DNA of 11,996 nucleotides from Myxococcales bacterium (lineage in GTDB: Bacteria > Myxococcota_A > UBA9160 > SMWR01): assembly GCA_022571825.1 (NCBI GenBank), contig JACZXC010000040.1, positions 1-11,996 on the forward strand. Reading direction: 5' to 3'. The notes under the pieces were generated by a model. It was not told the origin of the DNA and made no database searches. It saw nothing but the letters and a program-made list of their open reading frames with translations. This document shows, one piece after another, positions 6,110 to 11,814 of this stretch (its first letter is position 1; every line of letters begins with the position of its first letter). The position numbers were made by a program, and so were the translations under genes.

Positions 6110-6331
6110 CTACAGATCGTCGATTTTTTGTCGCAACTGTTCCATAAAATGCTGCCGAGCATCAAACTGCCCATCGTCGAGCAATTCTTGCGTGAGATAA
6201 CCACTTACCGACAGCTCTCCACATCGTAGCGAAACAATCCACGTAACATTTTCGCCAGTCGCTGACGCCGAGACCGTCAATCGCTCGCCCTCCTCAACCT
6301 CAAAAGCTGGAATACTGAATCGTTTCGGCAT
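6110..6331 (-). CDS. Small hypothetical phage-type protein (73 aa)
   Basis: ATG 6331 has an excellent Shine-Dalgarno AAAGGAG seven bases upstream, which overlaps the stop of the RuvC-like gene (13-nt gap). The product MPKRFSIPAFEVEEGERLTV... is 73 residues with a beta-rich first half (TVSASATGENVTWIVSLRCGELSV) and an amphipathic, partly acidic second half (LTQELLDDGQFDARQHFMEQLRQKIDDL). There is a single Cys, no membrane segment and no recognisable family. Its codon use is less GC-rich than that of the neighbours. It is translated as part of the operon between the RuvC-like nuclease and the 6094 gene. Confidence 0.75.
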   Translation of the reverse strand: MPKRFSIPAFEVEEGERLTVSASATGENVTWIVSLRCGELSVSGYLTQELLDDGQFDARQHFMEQLRQKIDDL

Positions 6332-6343
6332 TGGGCGTCTCCT

Positions 6344-6958
6344 TTAGGTCGGGTAGATCGCGGCCATCGCGCCGCCGGTGTGAGCCCAGATGGCCACTCC
6401 TGAAGCGAACACCTCGTCATCGGTAAGGTCGCGCAGCGCCGGCCAGCGTTCACGCAGCCACTGACGCGCCTCGTTGTGTTTCATGTTGACCTTGAGATTG
6501 CGATTCTTCCCGCGGCGCGTCTTCGGTAGCCACTCCGCCGCAGAAACGAGCGTGACGTCCACGCCGCAGCGGTTCGCCGCCACGGAGAACGCCGCGCAGG
6601 CGACGCCGAACGCGGCGCCGAGCGTCACGACGTTGCCGGTCCCGCGCAGCGCGTGGCCGATCCGGATTGACCGCGGATCCTCGACGCACCAGCGGTCCGG
6701 CTGCCAGTTGCGCCGGACGTCCTCGGCCCATCGCTCGATCGCGTCAAGTAGGAACGACATGCGGATCGCGAAGTCCTGCCCGCGCGGCGGGCGGGCGGTG
6801 CAGCGCGCCAGGATGGCCACCGCGTCGCGATCGGGCACGACGTAGCCGGGCGGCGCCGGCTGAATCTGCAGCACCACCATGCCGGCCTTCACGCTGCCCG
6901 GGTCGATAGCCGCCACCCGCGCGGGGCGCAGCAGCTTGTCTGTTCGTTCATCGGTCAC
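6344..6958 (-). CDS. RuvC-like Holliday-junction resolvase / RNase H-fold nuclease
   Basis: This encodes a 204-residue protein using GTG 6958, which has GGGAGGG about nine bases upstream; another GTG at 6985 is possible. The N-terminal strand VAAIDPGSVKAGMVVL carries the first catalytic Asp (about 19), matching the RuvC block IDPG. WCVEDPRSIRIG supplies the second acidic residue (Glu 93). The C-terminal DDEVFASGVAIWAH (about 180-193) matches the last RuvC acidic block and helix. A basic stretch, KTRRGKNRNLKVNMKH, probably contacts DNA. Such phage resolvases cut branched DNA during replication or packaging. A 131-bp gap (6959-7089) separates it from the upstream gene, the longest in this operon. 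It contains a GGCCGC/GCGGCC hairpin but no convincing promoter. Confidence 0.75.
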   Translation of the reverse strand: MTDERTDKLLRPARVAAIDPGSVKAGMVVLQIQPAPPGYVVPDRDAVAILARCTARPPRGQDFAIRMSFLLDAIERWAEDVRRNWQPDRWCVEDPRSIRIGHALRGTGNVVTLGAAFGVACAAFSVAANRCGVDVTLVSAAEWLPKTRRGKNRNLKVNMKHNEARQWLRERWPALRDLTDDEVFASGVAIWAHTGGAMAAIYPT

Positions 6959-7089
6959 GCCGAGAGCCCTCCCAGTGCGCGCCACTCAATGTGTTATACG
7001 GGCCGCCGGATCGCAACCCGCGGCCGCCCTTCAAGTTACAACGCCGACGCGGTCAGTGCCACGCCGGCGCCCCCCGCCTCAGGCTCGGC

Positions 7090-7380
7090 TCACGCCTCGA
7101 CCACCAACGCGACGGCAGGACCCGCGGCCGACGCGATCGCGTTGACCACCCTCGGGTCGACGTTGTTCTTCGCCTGCGTCATCTCGAACACGCCGGCCGG
7201 GTCGAGCCGGATCCCCTCGTTCGCCACGGCCGCCTCACCCACCCGCAGCCACACGATCAGGGCCGCGTCGTCGTTCTGAATCCGCGCGTACTTGCGGTTG
7301 GCGTTCGCGGCGAGGGCCACGGTGTCCGTGTTATCGACGTTCACCTCCGTGTGCGCGTAGGTCACCTGGTTGTCCGGCAT
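7090..7380 (-). CDS. Probable phage structural or tail-associated small protein (96 aa)
   Basis: The protein runs from ATG 7380, with AAAGGAG ten bases upstream and the stop of the ASCH gene four bases before the start. The order is an Asn/Thr/Val-rich N-terminus, a block NANRKYARIQNDDAALIVWL, then VGEAAVANEGIRLDPAGVFEM and a C-terminal strand PAVALVVEA. This arrangement (a 'residue-rich, then Q-N-D, then I-W-L-R-V-G-x-A-A, then G-I-R-L' pattern) is familiar from small beta-sandwich proteins next to phage structural genes. The assignment rests on pattern memory only, with no database comparison. There are no Cys residues, membrane segment or signal peptide. Confidence 0.7.
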   Translation of the reverse strand: MPDNQVTYAHTEVNVDNTDTVALAANANRKYARIQNDDAALIVWLRVGEAAVANEGIRLDPAGVFEMTQAKNNVDPRVVNAIASAAGPAVALVVEA

Positions 7381-7384
7381 GTCG

Positions 7385-7849
7385 TCACTGCTCCTTTCCG
7401 TTCTTCCACTCGACGAGGACCCGGGCGACGACGTCGTCGGGCACCTCCCACAGTCCCAGCTTGCCCAGGCAATCGACCGGGTTCCTCAGCCGGCGGCCGG
7501 CCTCGAGCACCCAGACGTAGCGCCCGGGCCCGTAGTCACCCCACAGGCACTCGCGGGTCGGCCGCCGGAACTGCTCGGTCGGGACCACGCCGGCGATCCG
7601 ACACACGGCGACGATCGCGCCGAGCGGCAGGTCGGCGAACTCGAGCGCCTTGATCGGCACGCCGAAGATGCGCGCGAGCTCCGTCCGTACCGCCGGATGC
7701 TCGGCGAACGCTCGACCCTCCGCCTTCCACGTCTTACTGACGTGGATCGCCAGCCAGCCGCGATGGTGCGTCCTCCAGCTGCGCGTCTCGAGCGCCTTCG
7801 GGTCCGGCACCAACCAGGCCCAGGGCGGTTGGAGCGTCAGCCCCTTCAA
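7385..7849 (-). CDS. ASCH-domain protein
   Basis: This encodes a 154-residue protein starting at TTG 7849, the first codon that gives the family N-terminus LKGLTLQPPWAWL. The TTG overlaps the TGA of the upstream gene (TTGA), so translation is probably coupled. The first block, LTLQPPWAWL...KALETRSW (about 4-25), contains the E-x-R signature of the ASCH fold. RGWLAIHVSK (30-39) follows, then LPLGAIVAVCRIAGVV (75-90) and YGPGRYVWVLE (106-117), all in the order expected for ASCH (PUA-like) proteins. The family binds RNA or nucleotides, and some members hydrolyse modified nucleosides. In phages it is an accessory gene. The specific substrate cannot be read from the sequence. Confidence 0.82.
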   Translation of the reverse strand: MKGLTLQPPWAWLVPDPKALETRSWRTHHRGWLAIHVSKTWKAEGRAFAEHPAVRTELARIFGVPIKALEFADLPLGAIVAVCRIAGVVPTEQFRRPTRECLWGDYGPGRYVWVLEAGRRLRNPVDCLGKLGLWEVPDDVVARVLVEWKNGKEQ

Positions 7850-8121
7850 GGTACGCCGTCCTGTCCGGCGTGGCCAATCCACGGCGGACTGGTGCCGATC
7901 GGGTAAATGATGGCGCTCGCCGCCGGCGGAGCCGAGAGTCCGAGCGCGTTCCAGATTCGTATGTTCGCCGCGTCGTAGGCGTCCACCATCCGGCGCACGT
8001 TGGCGGCCGTCGCGTAGCATAGGGCGACGACGTCGCGCTGGTGCTGCCGACCGGCGACGTAGCTGACGGTCACGATCGCTCCGATACCGAGAGCCCTGAT
8101 GATTGACGTGCGGGCATTCAC
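7846..8121 (-). CDS. Small membrane protein (91 aa), unknown
   Basis: The start is GTG 8121, preceded by GGAGGATCC and overlapping the upstream TGA (GTGA). The frame continues upstream to 8277, but that part is the antisense shadow of another gene. An N-terminal membrane segment, SIIRALGIGAIVTVSYVAG, follows NART, and then comes a helical segment ATAANVRRMVDAYDAANIRIW and a Pro/Ala-rich tail. The size and single N-terminal helix resemble phage membrane or lysis-accessory proteins, but there is no specific match. It is coupled to the ASCH gene through a TTGA overlap. Confidence 0.65.
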   Translation of the reverse strand: MNARTSIIRALGIGAIVTVSYVAGRQHQRDVVALCYATAANVRRMVDAYDAANIRIWNALGLSAPPAASAIIYPIGTSPPWIGHAGQDGVP

Positions 8122-8570
8122 GGATCCTCCGTGTACGGGTCCTTGCCGATGTCCAGCAGGGGCGCTGCCGGCGCGCTGCCCGGGCGCAGGCCCAGCCCGG
8201 GCTCGAGCTGCAATGTGTCGGGGTGCGACCCCTCGGGCCAACAGTAGATCCCACCCGCGGCCGTGCGCCTCGGGCACATGCGGTGCGGCTGGTACTCCTG
8301 CCCGCAGCGGGCGCAGGTTGGTGGTACTATCACGAGGTCACAAAGTGGAGTCCAGCCGAACGGGAACACGTCCGTAAAGCCGCCGTACTTGGAACCGCCT
8401 TCGTCCGTTGGACCCATGGCCCACTGGCCGGCATAGACCCCCTCATCTTCTTCTACCACCCAAAGCGCCACGAAATATCCGCGCCTACCTACGGCGGCGG
8501 CGACCCCTGGTTTGAGATCGTCCGTCCTCCTAGGATTGAACGTCGCCTCTATGACGTCGAACCGCTTCAT
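8118..8570 (-). CDS. Hypothetical protein with a Cys4 zinc-ribbon-like motif (150 aa)
   Basis: ATG 8570 overlaps the TGA of the gene at 8567-8902 (ATGA). The N-terminal half (MKRFDVIEATFNPRR..., then RGYFVALWVVEEDEG, then YGGFTDVFPFGW) looks like a compact beta domain. Residues 86-110 hold C-A-R-C...C...C, with Cys at 86, 89, 99 and 110, consistent with a structural zinc site. The last 40 residues are Pro/Gly-rich and possibly disordered. No enzyme motif is recognised. It overlaps both neighbours by four bases, so it is coupled in the operon. Function unknown. Confidence 0.7.
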   Translation of the reverse strand: MKRFDVIEATFNPRRTDDLKPGVAAAVGRRGYFVALWVVEEDEGVYAGQWAMGPTDEGGSKYGGFTDVFPFGWTPLCDLVIVPPTCARCGQEYQPHRMCPRRTAAGGIYCWPEGSHPDTLQLEPGLGLRPGSAPAAPLLDIGKDPYTEDP

Positions 8571-8902
8571 GCCGGCTTCCCACCGCGGTCCGCGTGTATC
8601 GACTCGATACGCGGCCCGTCGCCCTCCTCGATCTGTGTCCCCCATGGACCGGCACCGCCAGCACCCGCCGGGATCATTGGCAGGAGGAAGGCGTCGAAGA
8701 TCGCCGGCCACCCACCGAACGCGTCGACCTTGACCGCCTCGACGCGCAGCACGACGACGTGACGCCTCCAAACCTTCGTCGTCAGGTGGCGCAACCACAG
8801 CCGATCCCACCAGGTCCGCCGGGCCGGCACCGTCTCGCGCTGGAACCACGAGAACGTGTATGGGCGCTCTAACGCCCGGTCAATATCTACATCACGCTTC
8901 AT
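8567..8902 (-). CDS. Hypothetical protein (111 aa)
   Basis: ATG 8902 follows GAGAGGATTT; an ATG one codon earlier at 8905 is equally possible. The frame is open upstream to 9118 but overlaps the better-supported 8892-9134 gene there. The product is Trp-rich and basic in the first half (FSWFQRETVPARRTWWDRLWLRHL), with a strand TKVWRRHVVVLRVEAVKV and a Gly/Pro-rich C-terminus. It looks like a small soluble phage protein but matches no family that I recognise. It overlaps the gene upstream by 11 bases and the gene downstream by four. Confidence 0.65.
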   Translation of the reverse strand: MKRDVDIDRALERPYTFSWFQRETVPARRTWWDRLWLRHLTTKVWRRHVVVLRVEAVKVDAFGGWPAIFDAFLLPMIPAGAGGAGPWGTQIEEGDGPRIESIHADRGGKPA

Positions 8903-9134
8903 CATAAATCCTCTCGGCCTCCTCGACCTGCGCGTCGGCCAGCAGGCTGTCGGCCAGCGCGATGAACTCCAGGGTCGTCGGCAACCCCTCGGCGAACTCA
9001 ACGTCGGCCAGGAACCGGCCACAGCCGGCCGGCCCACCGTGGCGCACGCGCACCTTGAGGCGCGGCTCCGTCGCCAGGACCAGCCCATAGAAGTGGCCCA
9101 CCACCCACTCGTCGGCAACGCGCGGCGCGGTCAT
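8892..9134 (-). CDS. Small acidic hypothetical protein (80 aa)
   Basis: ATG 9134 overlaps the upstream TGA (ATGA). The product has a beta-type start (EWVVGHFYGLVLATEPRLKVRVRHGG) and an amphipathic acidic helical end (LEFIALADSLLADAQVEEAERIYDEA). There is one Cys and no membrane helix. It occurs within an uninterrupted run of overlapping genes, which supports it being real. Function unknown. Confidence 0.7.
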   Translation of the reverse strand: MTAPRVADEWVVGHFYGLVLATEPRLKVRVRHGGPAGCGRFLADVEFAEGLPTTLEFIALADSLLADAQVEEAERIYDEA

Positions 9135-9541
9135 CCGTATACCGCCTCGCGCGCGTTCGGCAGGTAGCGCAGTGTCCAGCTACGGTGGCCGAGCGCCGGT
9201 CGCCCAATCGGTAGCGGCTCATCCGCGTGCCTCACCCGTAAAGGGTTCAGCAGCACCGGCTGCCGGATCTCCCGCGGCAGCTTACACCGCCGGTACTCGC
9301 CCAGCGGCGTCCCGTCCACTAGCACCGCACGCACGTTCGTCAGATGCCAGGGACACGCCCACACGTCATCGGGGTCCGGGAGAATCGTCGGCGTAGGGCC
9401 GACGGTAACCAAGACCTCGTCGAACGCTCGGCGAAATCGAAAGACGAAGAACGGGCGATAGTCCCACAGGTCGCGGAGTCCGATTCGCAACCACGATAGC
9501 AGCAGCGCCCAGCGCAGACGCGAGCCAAGTTTTCCAGTCAT
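9131..9541 (-). CDS. Hypothetical phage-type protein (136 aa)
   Basis: ATG 9541 is chosen because GGAGGA lies five bases upstream and the start overlaps the previous stop by one base (TGATG). The frame extends to 9565, but that part overlaps the neighbouring gene. The N-terminus has a short hydrophobic and aromatic stretch (RWALLLSWLRIGLRDLW, then FFVFRFRRAFDEVLVTV), possibly membrane-associated. After that come a Pro/Asp turn region (TILPDPDDVW) and a basic C-terminal half with two Cys. There is no recognisable family. Gene order and overlaps place it in the phage-like operon. Confidence 0.65.
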   Translation of the reverse strand: MTGKLGSRLRWALLLSWLRIGLRDLWDYRPFFVFRFRRAFDEVLVTVGPTPTILPDPDDVWACPWHLTNVRAVLVDGTPLGEYRRCKLPREIRQPVLLNPLRVRHADEPLPIGRPALGHRSWTLRYLPNAREAVYG

Positions 9542-9888
9542 CAGAATCCTCCGTCGTTGGACCATTTCTTACCGTCCTCCTCCTCCATGCGGTCCTCGAG
9601 GTCGAGCGCCGCCTCCGTGAGCACCTCGCGCTCCGGGCCCGGCATCTCCTCGATGCCGAGGCGCCGGTCCGGGTCGACCGGCCGGAAGATCGCCGCGTCG
9701 TGGACGCACCCGTACGGTCGGCCCCTCGCCGACTTCTTGCAGCAGGATCCGCCGGCGCCGCGGAAGAATCGGTCGAGCCGGCGGTGCGCCCTTCCCCGGG
9801 CAACGCGCGTCCAGGTCAGCGCGGCGAGGAAGCCGGCCAAGGCTCCTGATAGCCAGGCGAGCACGAACACGACGTCGGGCGTCGTCAT
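9541..9888 (-). CDS. Single-pass membrane protein (115 aa), unknown
   Basis: ATG 9888 overlaps the preceding TGA (ATGA), and its ribosome-binding site is the repeated GCAGGGGGA element at 9895-9908. The frame is open further upstream to 10029, but that part is the antisense or alternate-frame shadow of the next gene. An N-terminal helix, VVFVLAWLSGALAGFLAALT (about 6-25), is followed by a basic stretch RVARGRAHRRLDRFF. After it come two adjacent Cys (SCCKK), a Cys in YGCVHD, and an acidic C-terminus REVLTEAALDLEDRMEEED. The topology is probably N-out with a cytoplasmic tail. Phage operons often hold such small membrane proteins, but no specific role is supported. Confidence 0.7.
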   Translation of the reverse strand: MTTPDVVFVLAWLSGALAGFLAALTWTRVARGRAHRRLDRFFRGAGGSCCKKSARGRPYGCVHDAAIFRPVDPDRRLGIEEMPGPEREVLTEAALDLEDRMEEEDGKKWSNDGGF

Positions 9889-10061
9889 TGATCGTCCCCC
9901 TGCGCGGCCATGAAATGACAGTGCCGACAAATGAGCCAGCCCGATGCGCCCGATTCGACCATGCGATGGTAACCCTGGATTCTGCACCGTAGGGTTCGCA
10001 ACTGATCCCAAACGTCCCACAGTAGCCAATCAACCAAGTCGAAATTCTTACTATGAGGCAT
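9885..10061 (-). CDS. Cys/His mini-protein (58 aa) ending in AAQGDDQ
   Basis: ATG 10061 uses the repeated GCAGGGGGA ribosome-binding element at 10070-10083, nine bases away. The product is 58 residues. It begins with a Trp-rich helix (LVDWLLWDVWDQLRTL), followed by C-R-I-Q-G-Y-H and later C-R-H-C-H, a possible small zinc site. It ends in MAAQGDDQ. Bases of this C-terminal tail are also the ribosome-binding site for the gene at 9541-9888. The start overlaps the preceding frame by 11 bases. Too short to appear on most gene lists, but supported by frame, spacing and the shared tail. Function unknown. Confidence 0.7.
   Translation of the reverse strand: MPHSKNFDLVDWLLWDVWDQLRTLRCRIQGYHRMVESGASGWLICRHCHFMAAQGDDQ
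9895..9908 (-). promoter_or_regulatory. Tail/RBS repeat, copy A
   Basis: The minus strand reads GCCGCGCAGGGGGA, then CGATCA and ATG 9888. The copy encodes Ala-Ala-Gln-Gly-Asp of the upstream frame and is the Shine-Dalgarno (GGGGG, seven bases from the start) of the downstream frame. The subtype is GACGAT, shared with copy C. Confidence 0.8.
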
Positions 10062-10212
10062 CTTGTTTCTCCCCCTGCGCGGCCCGCATCCTTATGAATA
10101 TCAAGAAGGCATTCCACAGGTGCGAAAGGCTATGACGATGCGGGTACGGCCAGCGCCACACCACGACGTTGTAGCCGCACACGCGGCACCACGTTCCCAT
10201 TCTTTTAGTCAT
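10051..10212 (-). CDS. Cys mini-protein (53 aa) ending in AAQGEKQDAS
   Basis: ATG 10212 overlaps the preceding TGA (ATGA) and uses element copy C (10222-10235) as ribosome-binding site. The product MTKRMGTWCRVCGYNVVVWR... has a C-x2-C knuckle at residues 9 and 12, an aromatic core, and the hydrophobic segment LWNAFLIFIR before the tail RAAQGEKQDAS. Both Cys and the basic, aromatic character suggest a metal knuckle or a small membrane-tethered protein. Nothing more can be said about its role. Its 3' end overlaps the next start by 11 bases. Confidence 0.7.
   Translation of the reverse strand: MTKRMGTWCRVCGYNVVVWRWPYPHRHSLSHLWNAFLIFIRMRAAQGEKQDAS
10070..10083 (-). promoter_or_regulatory. Tail/RBS repeat, copy B
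   Basis: The minus strand reads GCCGCGCAGGGGGA, then GAAACAAG and ATG 10061. It encodes Ala-Ala-Gln-Gly-Glu at the end of the 10051-10212 frame and serves the gene at 9885-10061. The GAGAAAC-AG subtype is shared with copy D. Confidence 0.8.
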
Positions 10213-10427
10213 TTATCATCGTCCCCCTGCGCGGCCCGGCTTTTGATTGGGAAGATGCCACAATGTAGAGTTATGATTCCTCTTTTGCGTTTTGCTGTTT
10301 CATACTTCTTCATGGCTATAAGTCGTCCATCCTCGCCGGTCCCATTGTAAATCCGCCGAGCGTGATTCTCGCCTGGAACCTTCCAACTGACACGCCATTT
10401 CATCTTGTCGGGATCAAGTTTAGCCAT
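10209..10427 (-). CDS. Small basic hypothetical protein (72 aa) ending in AAQGDDDK
   Basis: ATG 10427 lies inside the last eight bases of the AsmA-like frame, and its ribosome-binding site is element copy D (10436-10448). The frame is open to 10529, but the upstream part lies over the AsmA-like coding sequence and has no ribosome-binding site. The product (MAKLDPDKMKWRVSWKVPGE..., then LIAMKKYETAKRKRGIITLH, then IKSRAAQGDDDK) is strongly basic, with a WRVSW strand and a KKYETAKRKR helix, so nucleic-acid contact is possible. Function unknown. The ending matches those of the two downstream mini-proteins. Confidence 0.7.
   Translation of the reverse strand: MAKLDPDKMKWRVSWKVPGENHARRIYNGTGEDGRLIAMKKYETAKRKRGIITLHCGIFPIKSRAAQGDDDK
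10222..10235 (-). promoter_or_regulatory. Tail/RBS repeat, copy C
   Basis: The minus strand reads GCCGCGCAGGGGGA, then CGATGATAA and ATG 10212. It encodes Ala-Ala-Gln-Gly-Asp of the 10209-10427 frame and serves the gene at 10051-10212. Its flank (GACGAT) matches copy A. Confidence 0.8.
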
Positions 10428-11730
10428 CTGGTTTCTCCCCCTGCGCGGGATGGGCGGCGAGCAACGCCCACCGCGCTGTGCGCTTGAATCGTTGCCAATC
10501 TTCAACAGGGCGGTTAGCACTACCGGCAAGGGATCGAGCGGCCCGCTCTACCATCGCATCCGTCACCCGCAGCGCCGCATCTGCCGTGGGCTCTGTGTAG
10601 ACTGGACGCCTATTCTGATATTCGACGGGCGCTGGCTGGGATAGCACCGCTTGATATTCCTGCAACGCCGCGCCGAGCGTCGCCAGATCGACCGTCGCCT
10701 CGAAGGCCCCTTGCGCGTGCATCGGATCGACGGCGATCTCCCAGTCCGACATCGTCACCCGGTTAACCCCGTCGACAGCAGCAACGACAAGCTCCTCTAT
10801 ATCGAGCACACCCGCACTGCTCGACCAGTGCGCCGTCCCGGTTATAGCCACATCTTGCACGTCAAAGCCGCGATAACTTCCCGAATCCAACACAAAATCG
10901 AAGGTCATCCCGGAACTATCCTTCTCTGTAAAAAGGAAGTTGCCCTGCGTAACGTGAACTGAATCGAATTCGTCGGACGCCGATTGCGTCACGGCCCACT
11001 GTTCGCCGGAAAACATAAAGGAGTCGATTCGCACCACAACGCCGTCGTCCGCATTCGCCGAATCACTCGCCTCTGTTTCACCCAATCCACCTTCGATCCG
11101 AAACAGTCGAGGGACATCAACAAAAAAGTCCCCCAGCAAACCGGGATTTTTCTGTTCAATATGAATCTTCGCGACCGCGTCGCGAATCCGGATCGGATCG
11201 TTTGCGTTTTCCGGAAGTATCCAACCGACGAGTCGCTCCGGCTCGATATCGAGCCGCCATCCCCCGGACGCCGTCGGCTCGACGCGCAACCCCGCCCATT
11301 CGAGTTCGGCGGACGCGCGCGCCCCGTAAAACGCGACTACGATGGTTTCGATTTCAACTTTCGGGGGCGGTACGGATTCCGAATCTTCCGACCACGCGCC
11401 CCAGAGTTCGCGCAACCATTGCGCATTCGATGAGGCCGAATCCCTGAAGTCAGCCCTAAGGCCGATTCGCTTCGCGCGAACCGCCTGAACGAGATCGCTC
11501 CCGCCCGGCGCCAGAGAATATGCGACCGCCACGTCGTCGATACGTACCGTCGGCTGGGAACGATCGGAATAGGGGTCGAAAATGTCGATGCGCTCCGCCC
11601 GAAACTCGCCGATAAACGAAGGCGCGCGCACGGATAGTTCCACCCCGTAAACGATCCGCCCGGCAAGCCGAATCAGCCGCTCCTGGAGCGCGTCCGTGGT
11701 AAGTAAGGCCCCGCCCAGCAGACACAGCAC
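10420..11730 (-). CDS. AsmA-like membrane-anchored protein with a probable phage-derived C-terminus
   Basis: The first in-frame start after the transglutaminase stop is GTG 11730, giving 436 residues. The N-terminus is a membrane helix (LCLLGGALL), preceded in frame by a basic stretch (RRKPQRKRLRLVIV) that the GTG start would leave out. The next ~330 residues are long beta-rich blocks such as FIGEFRAERIDIFDP, TVRIDDVAVAYSL, ELEWAGLRVEPT and GVLDIEELVVAAV, the pattern of AsmA/DUF748-type envelope proteins that act in the periplasm. From about residue 389 (10566) the text becomes VTDAMVERAARSLAGS...WALLAAHPAQGEKPDG, which resembles a small phage protein and carries the operon's shared tail. The frame is therefore probably a fusion. 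Its base composition is lower in GC than that of the left segment. Confidence 0.6.
   Translation of the reverse strand: MLCLLGGALLTTDALQERLIRLAGRIVYGVELSVRAPSFIGEFRAERIDIFDPYSDRSQPTVRIDDVAVAYSLAPGGSDLVQAVRAKRIGLRADFRDSASSNAQWLRELWGAWSEDSESVPPPKVEIETIVVAFYGARASAELEWAGLRVEPTASGGWRLDIEPERLVGWILPENANDPIRIRDAVAKIHIEQKNPGLLGDFFVDVPRLFRIEGGLGETEASDSANADDGVVVRIDSFMFSGEQWAVTQSASDEFDSVHVTQGNFLFTEKDSSGMTFDFVLDSGSYRGFDVQDVAITGTAHWSSSAGVLDIEELVVAAVDGVNRVTMSDWEIAVDPMHAQGAFEATVDLATLGAALQEYQAVLSQPAPVEYQNRRPVYTEPTADAALRVTDAMVERAARSLAGSANRPVEDWQRFKRTARWALLAAHPAQGEKPDG
10436..10448 (-). promoter_or_regulatory. Tail/RBS repeat, copy D (13 of 14 bases)
   Basis: The minus strand reads CCGCGCAGGGGGA (one base short of the others at the 5' end), then GAAACCAG and ATG 10427. 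It encodes Pro-Ala-Gln-Gly-Glu at the end of the AsmA-like frame and acts as the ribosome-binding site of the 10209-10427 gene. The GAGAAAC-AG flank matches copy B. Confidence 0.75.
10566..10700. other. Probable right joint between chromosomal and phage-like sequence
   Basis: The AsmA-like character is clear above about 10,700 (EATVDLATLGAALQ), and phage-like text is clear below about 10,566 (VTDAMVERAARS). The change lies between them, inside a continuous open frame. No att-like repeat shared with the left joint was found. Its position is inferred from protein character only. Confidence 0.4.
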
Positions 11731-11814
11731 AATGACAAGGCGAAGCCTTTTGCGCTGCGGTTTCCGGCGCTCGTTGGGAAAATGGATGGGCGTGTCCGTG
11801 ATTGGTCCCGTTTC

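Noticed and set aside
5841..6200. Continuation of the TPR lipoprotein frame
   Set aside because: The translation becomes Ser/Arg/Cys-rich without TPR pattern and is antisense to two genes with strong ribosome-binding sites.
6959..7089. Promoter and small gene upstream of the RuvC-like gene
   Set aside because: TATAAC is present on the minus strand but has no -35 at a usable distance, and the only short frame would need a TTG start without a Shine-Dalgarno.
5815..10700. Attachment-site direct repeats at the two phage joints
   Set aside because: Only a 7-bp match (ATGCACG, in inverted orientation) was found, which is expected by chance.
10984..11433. Plus-strand frame opposite the AsmA-like gene
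   Set aside because: Composition is shadow-like and it has no ribosome-binding site; the minus strand has the coherent protein.
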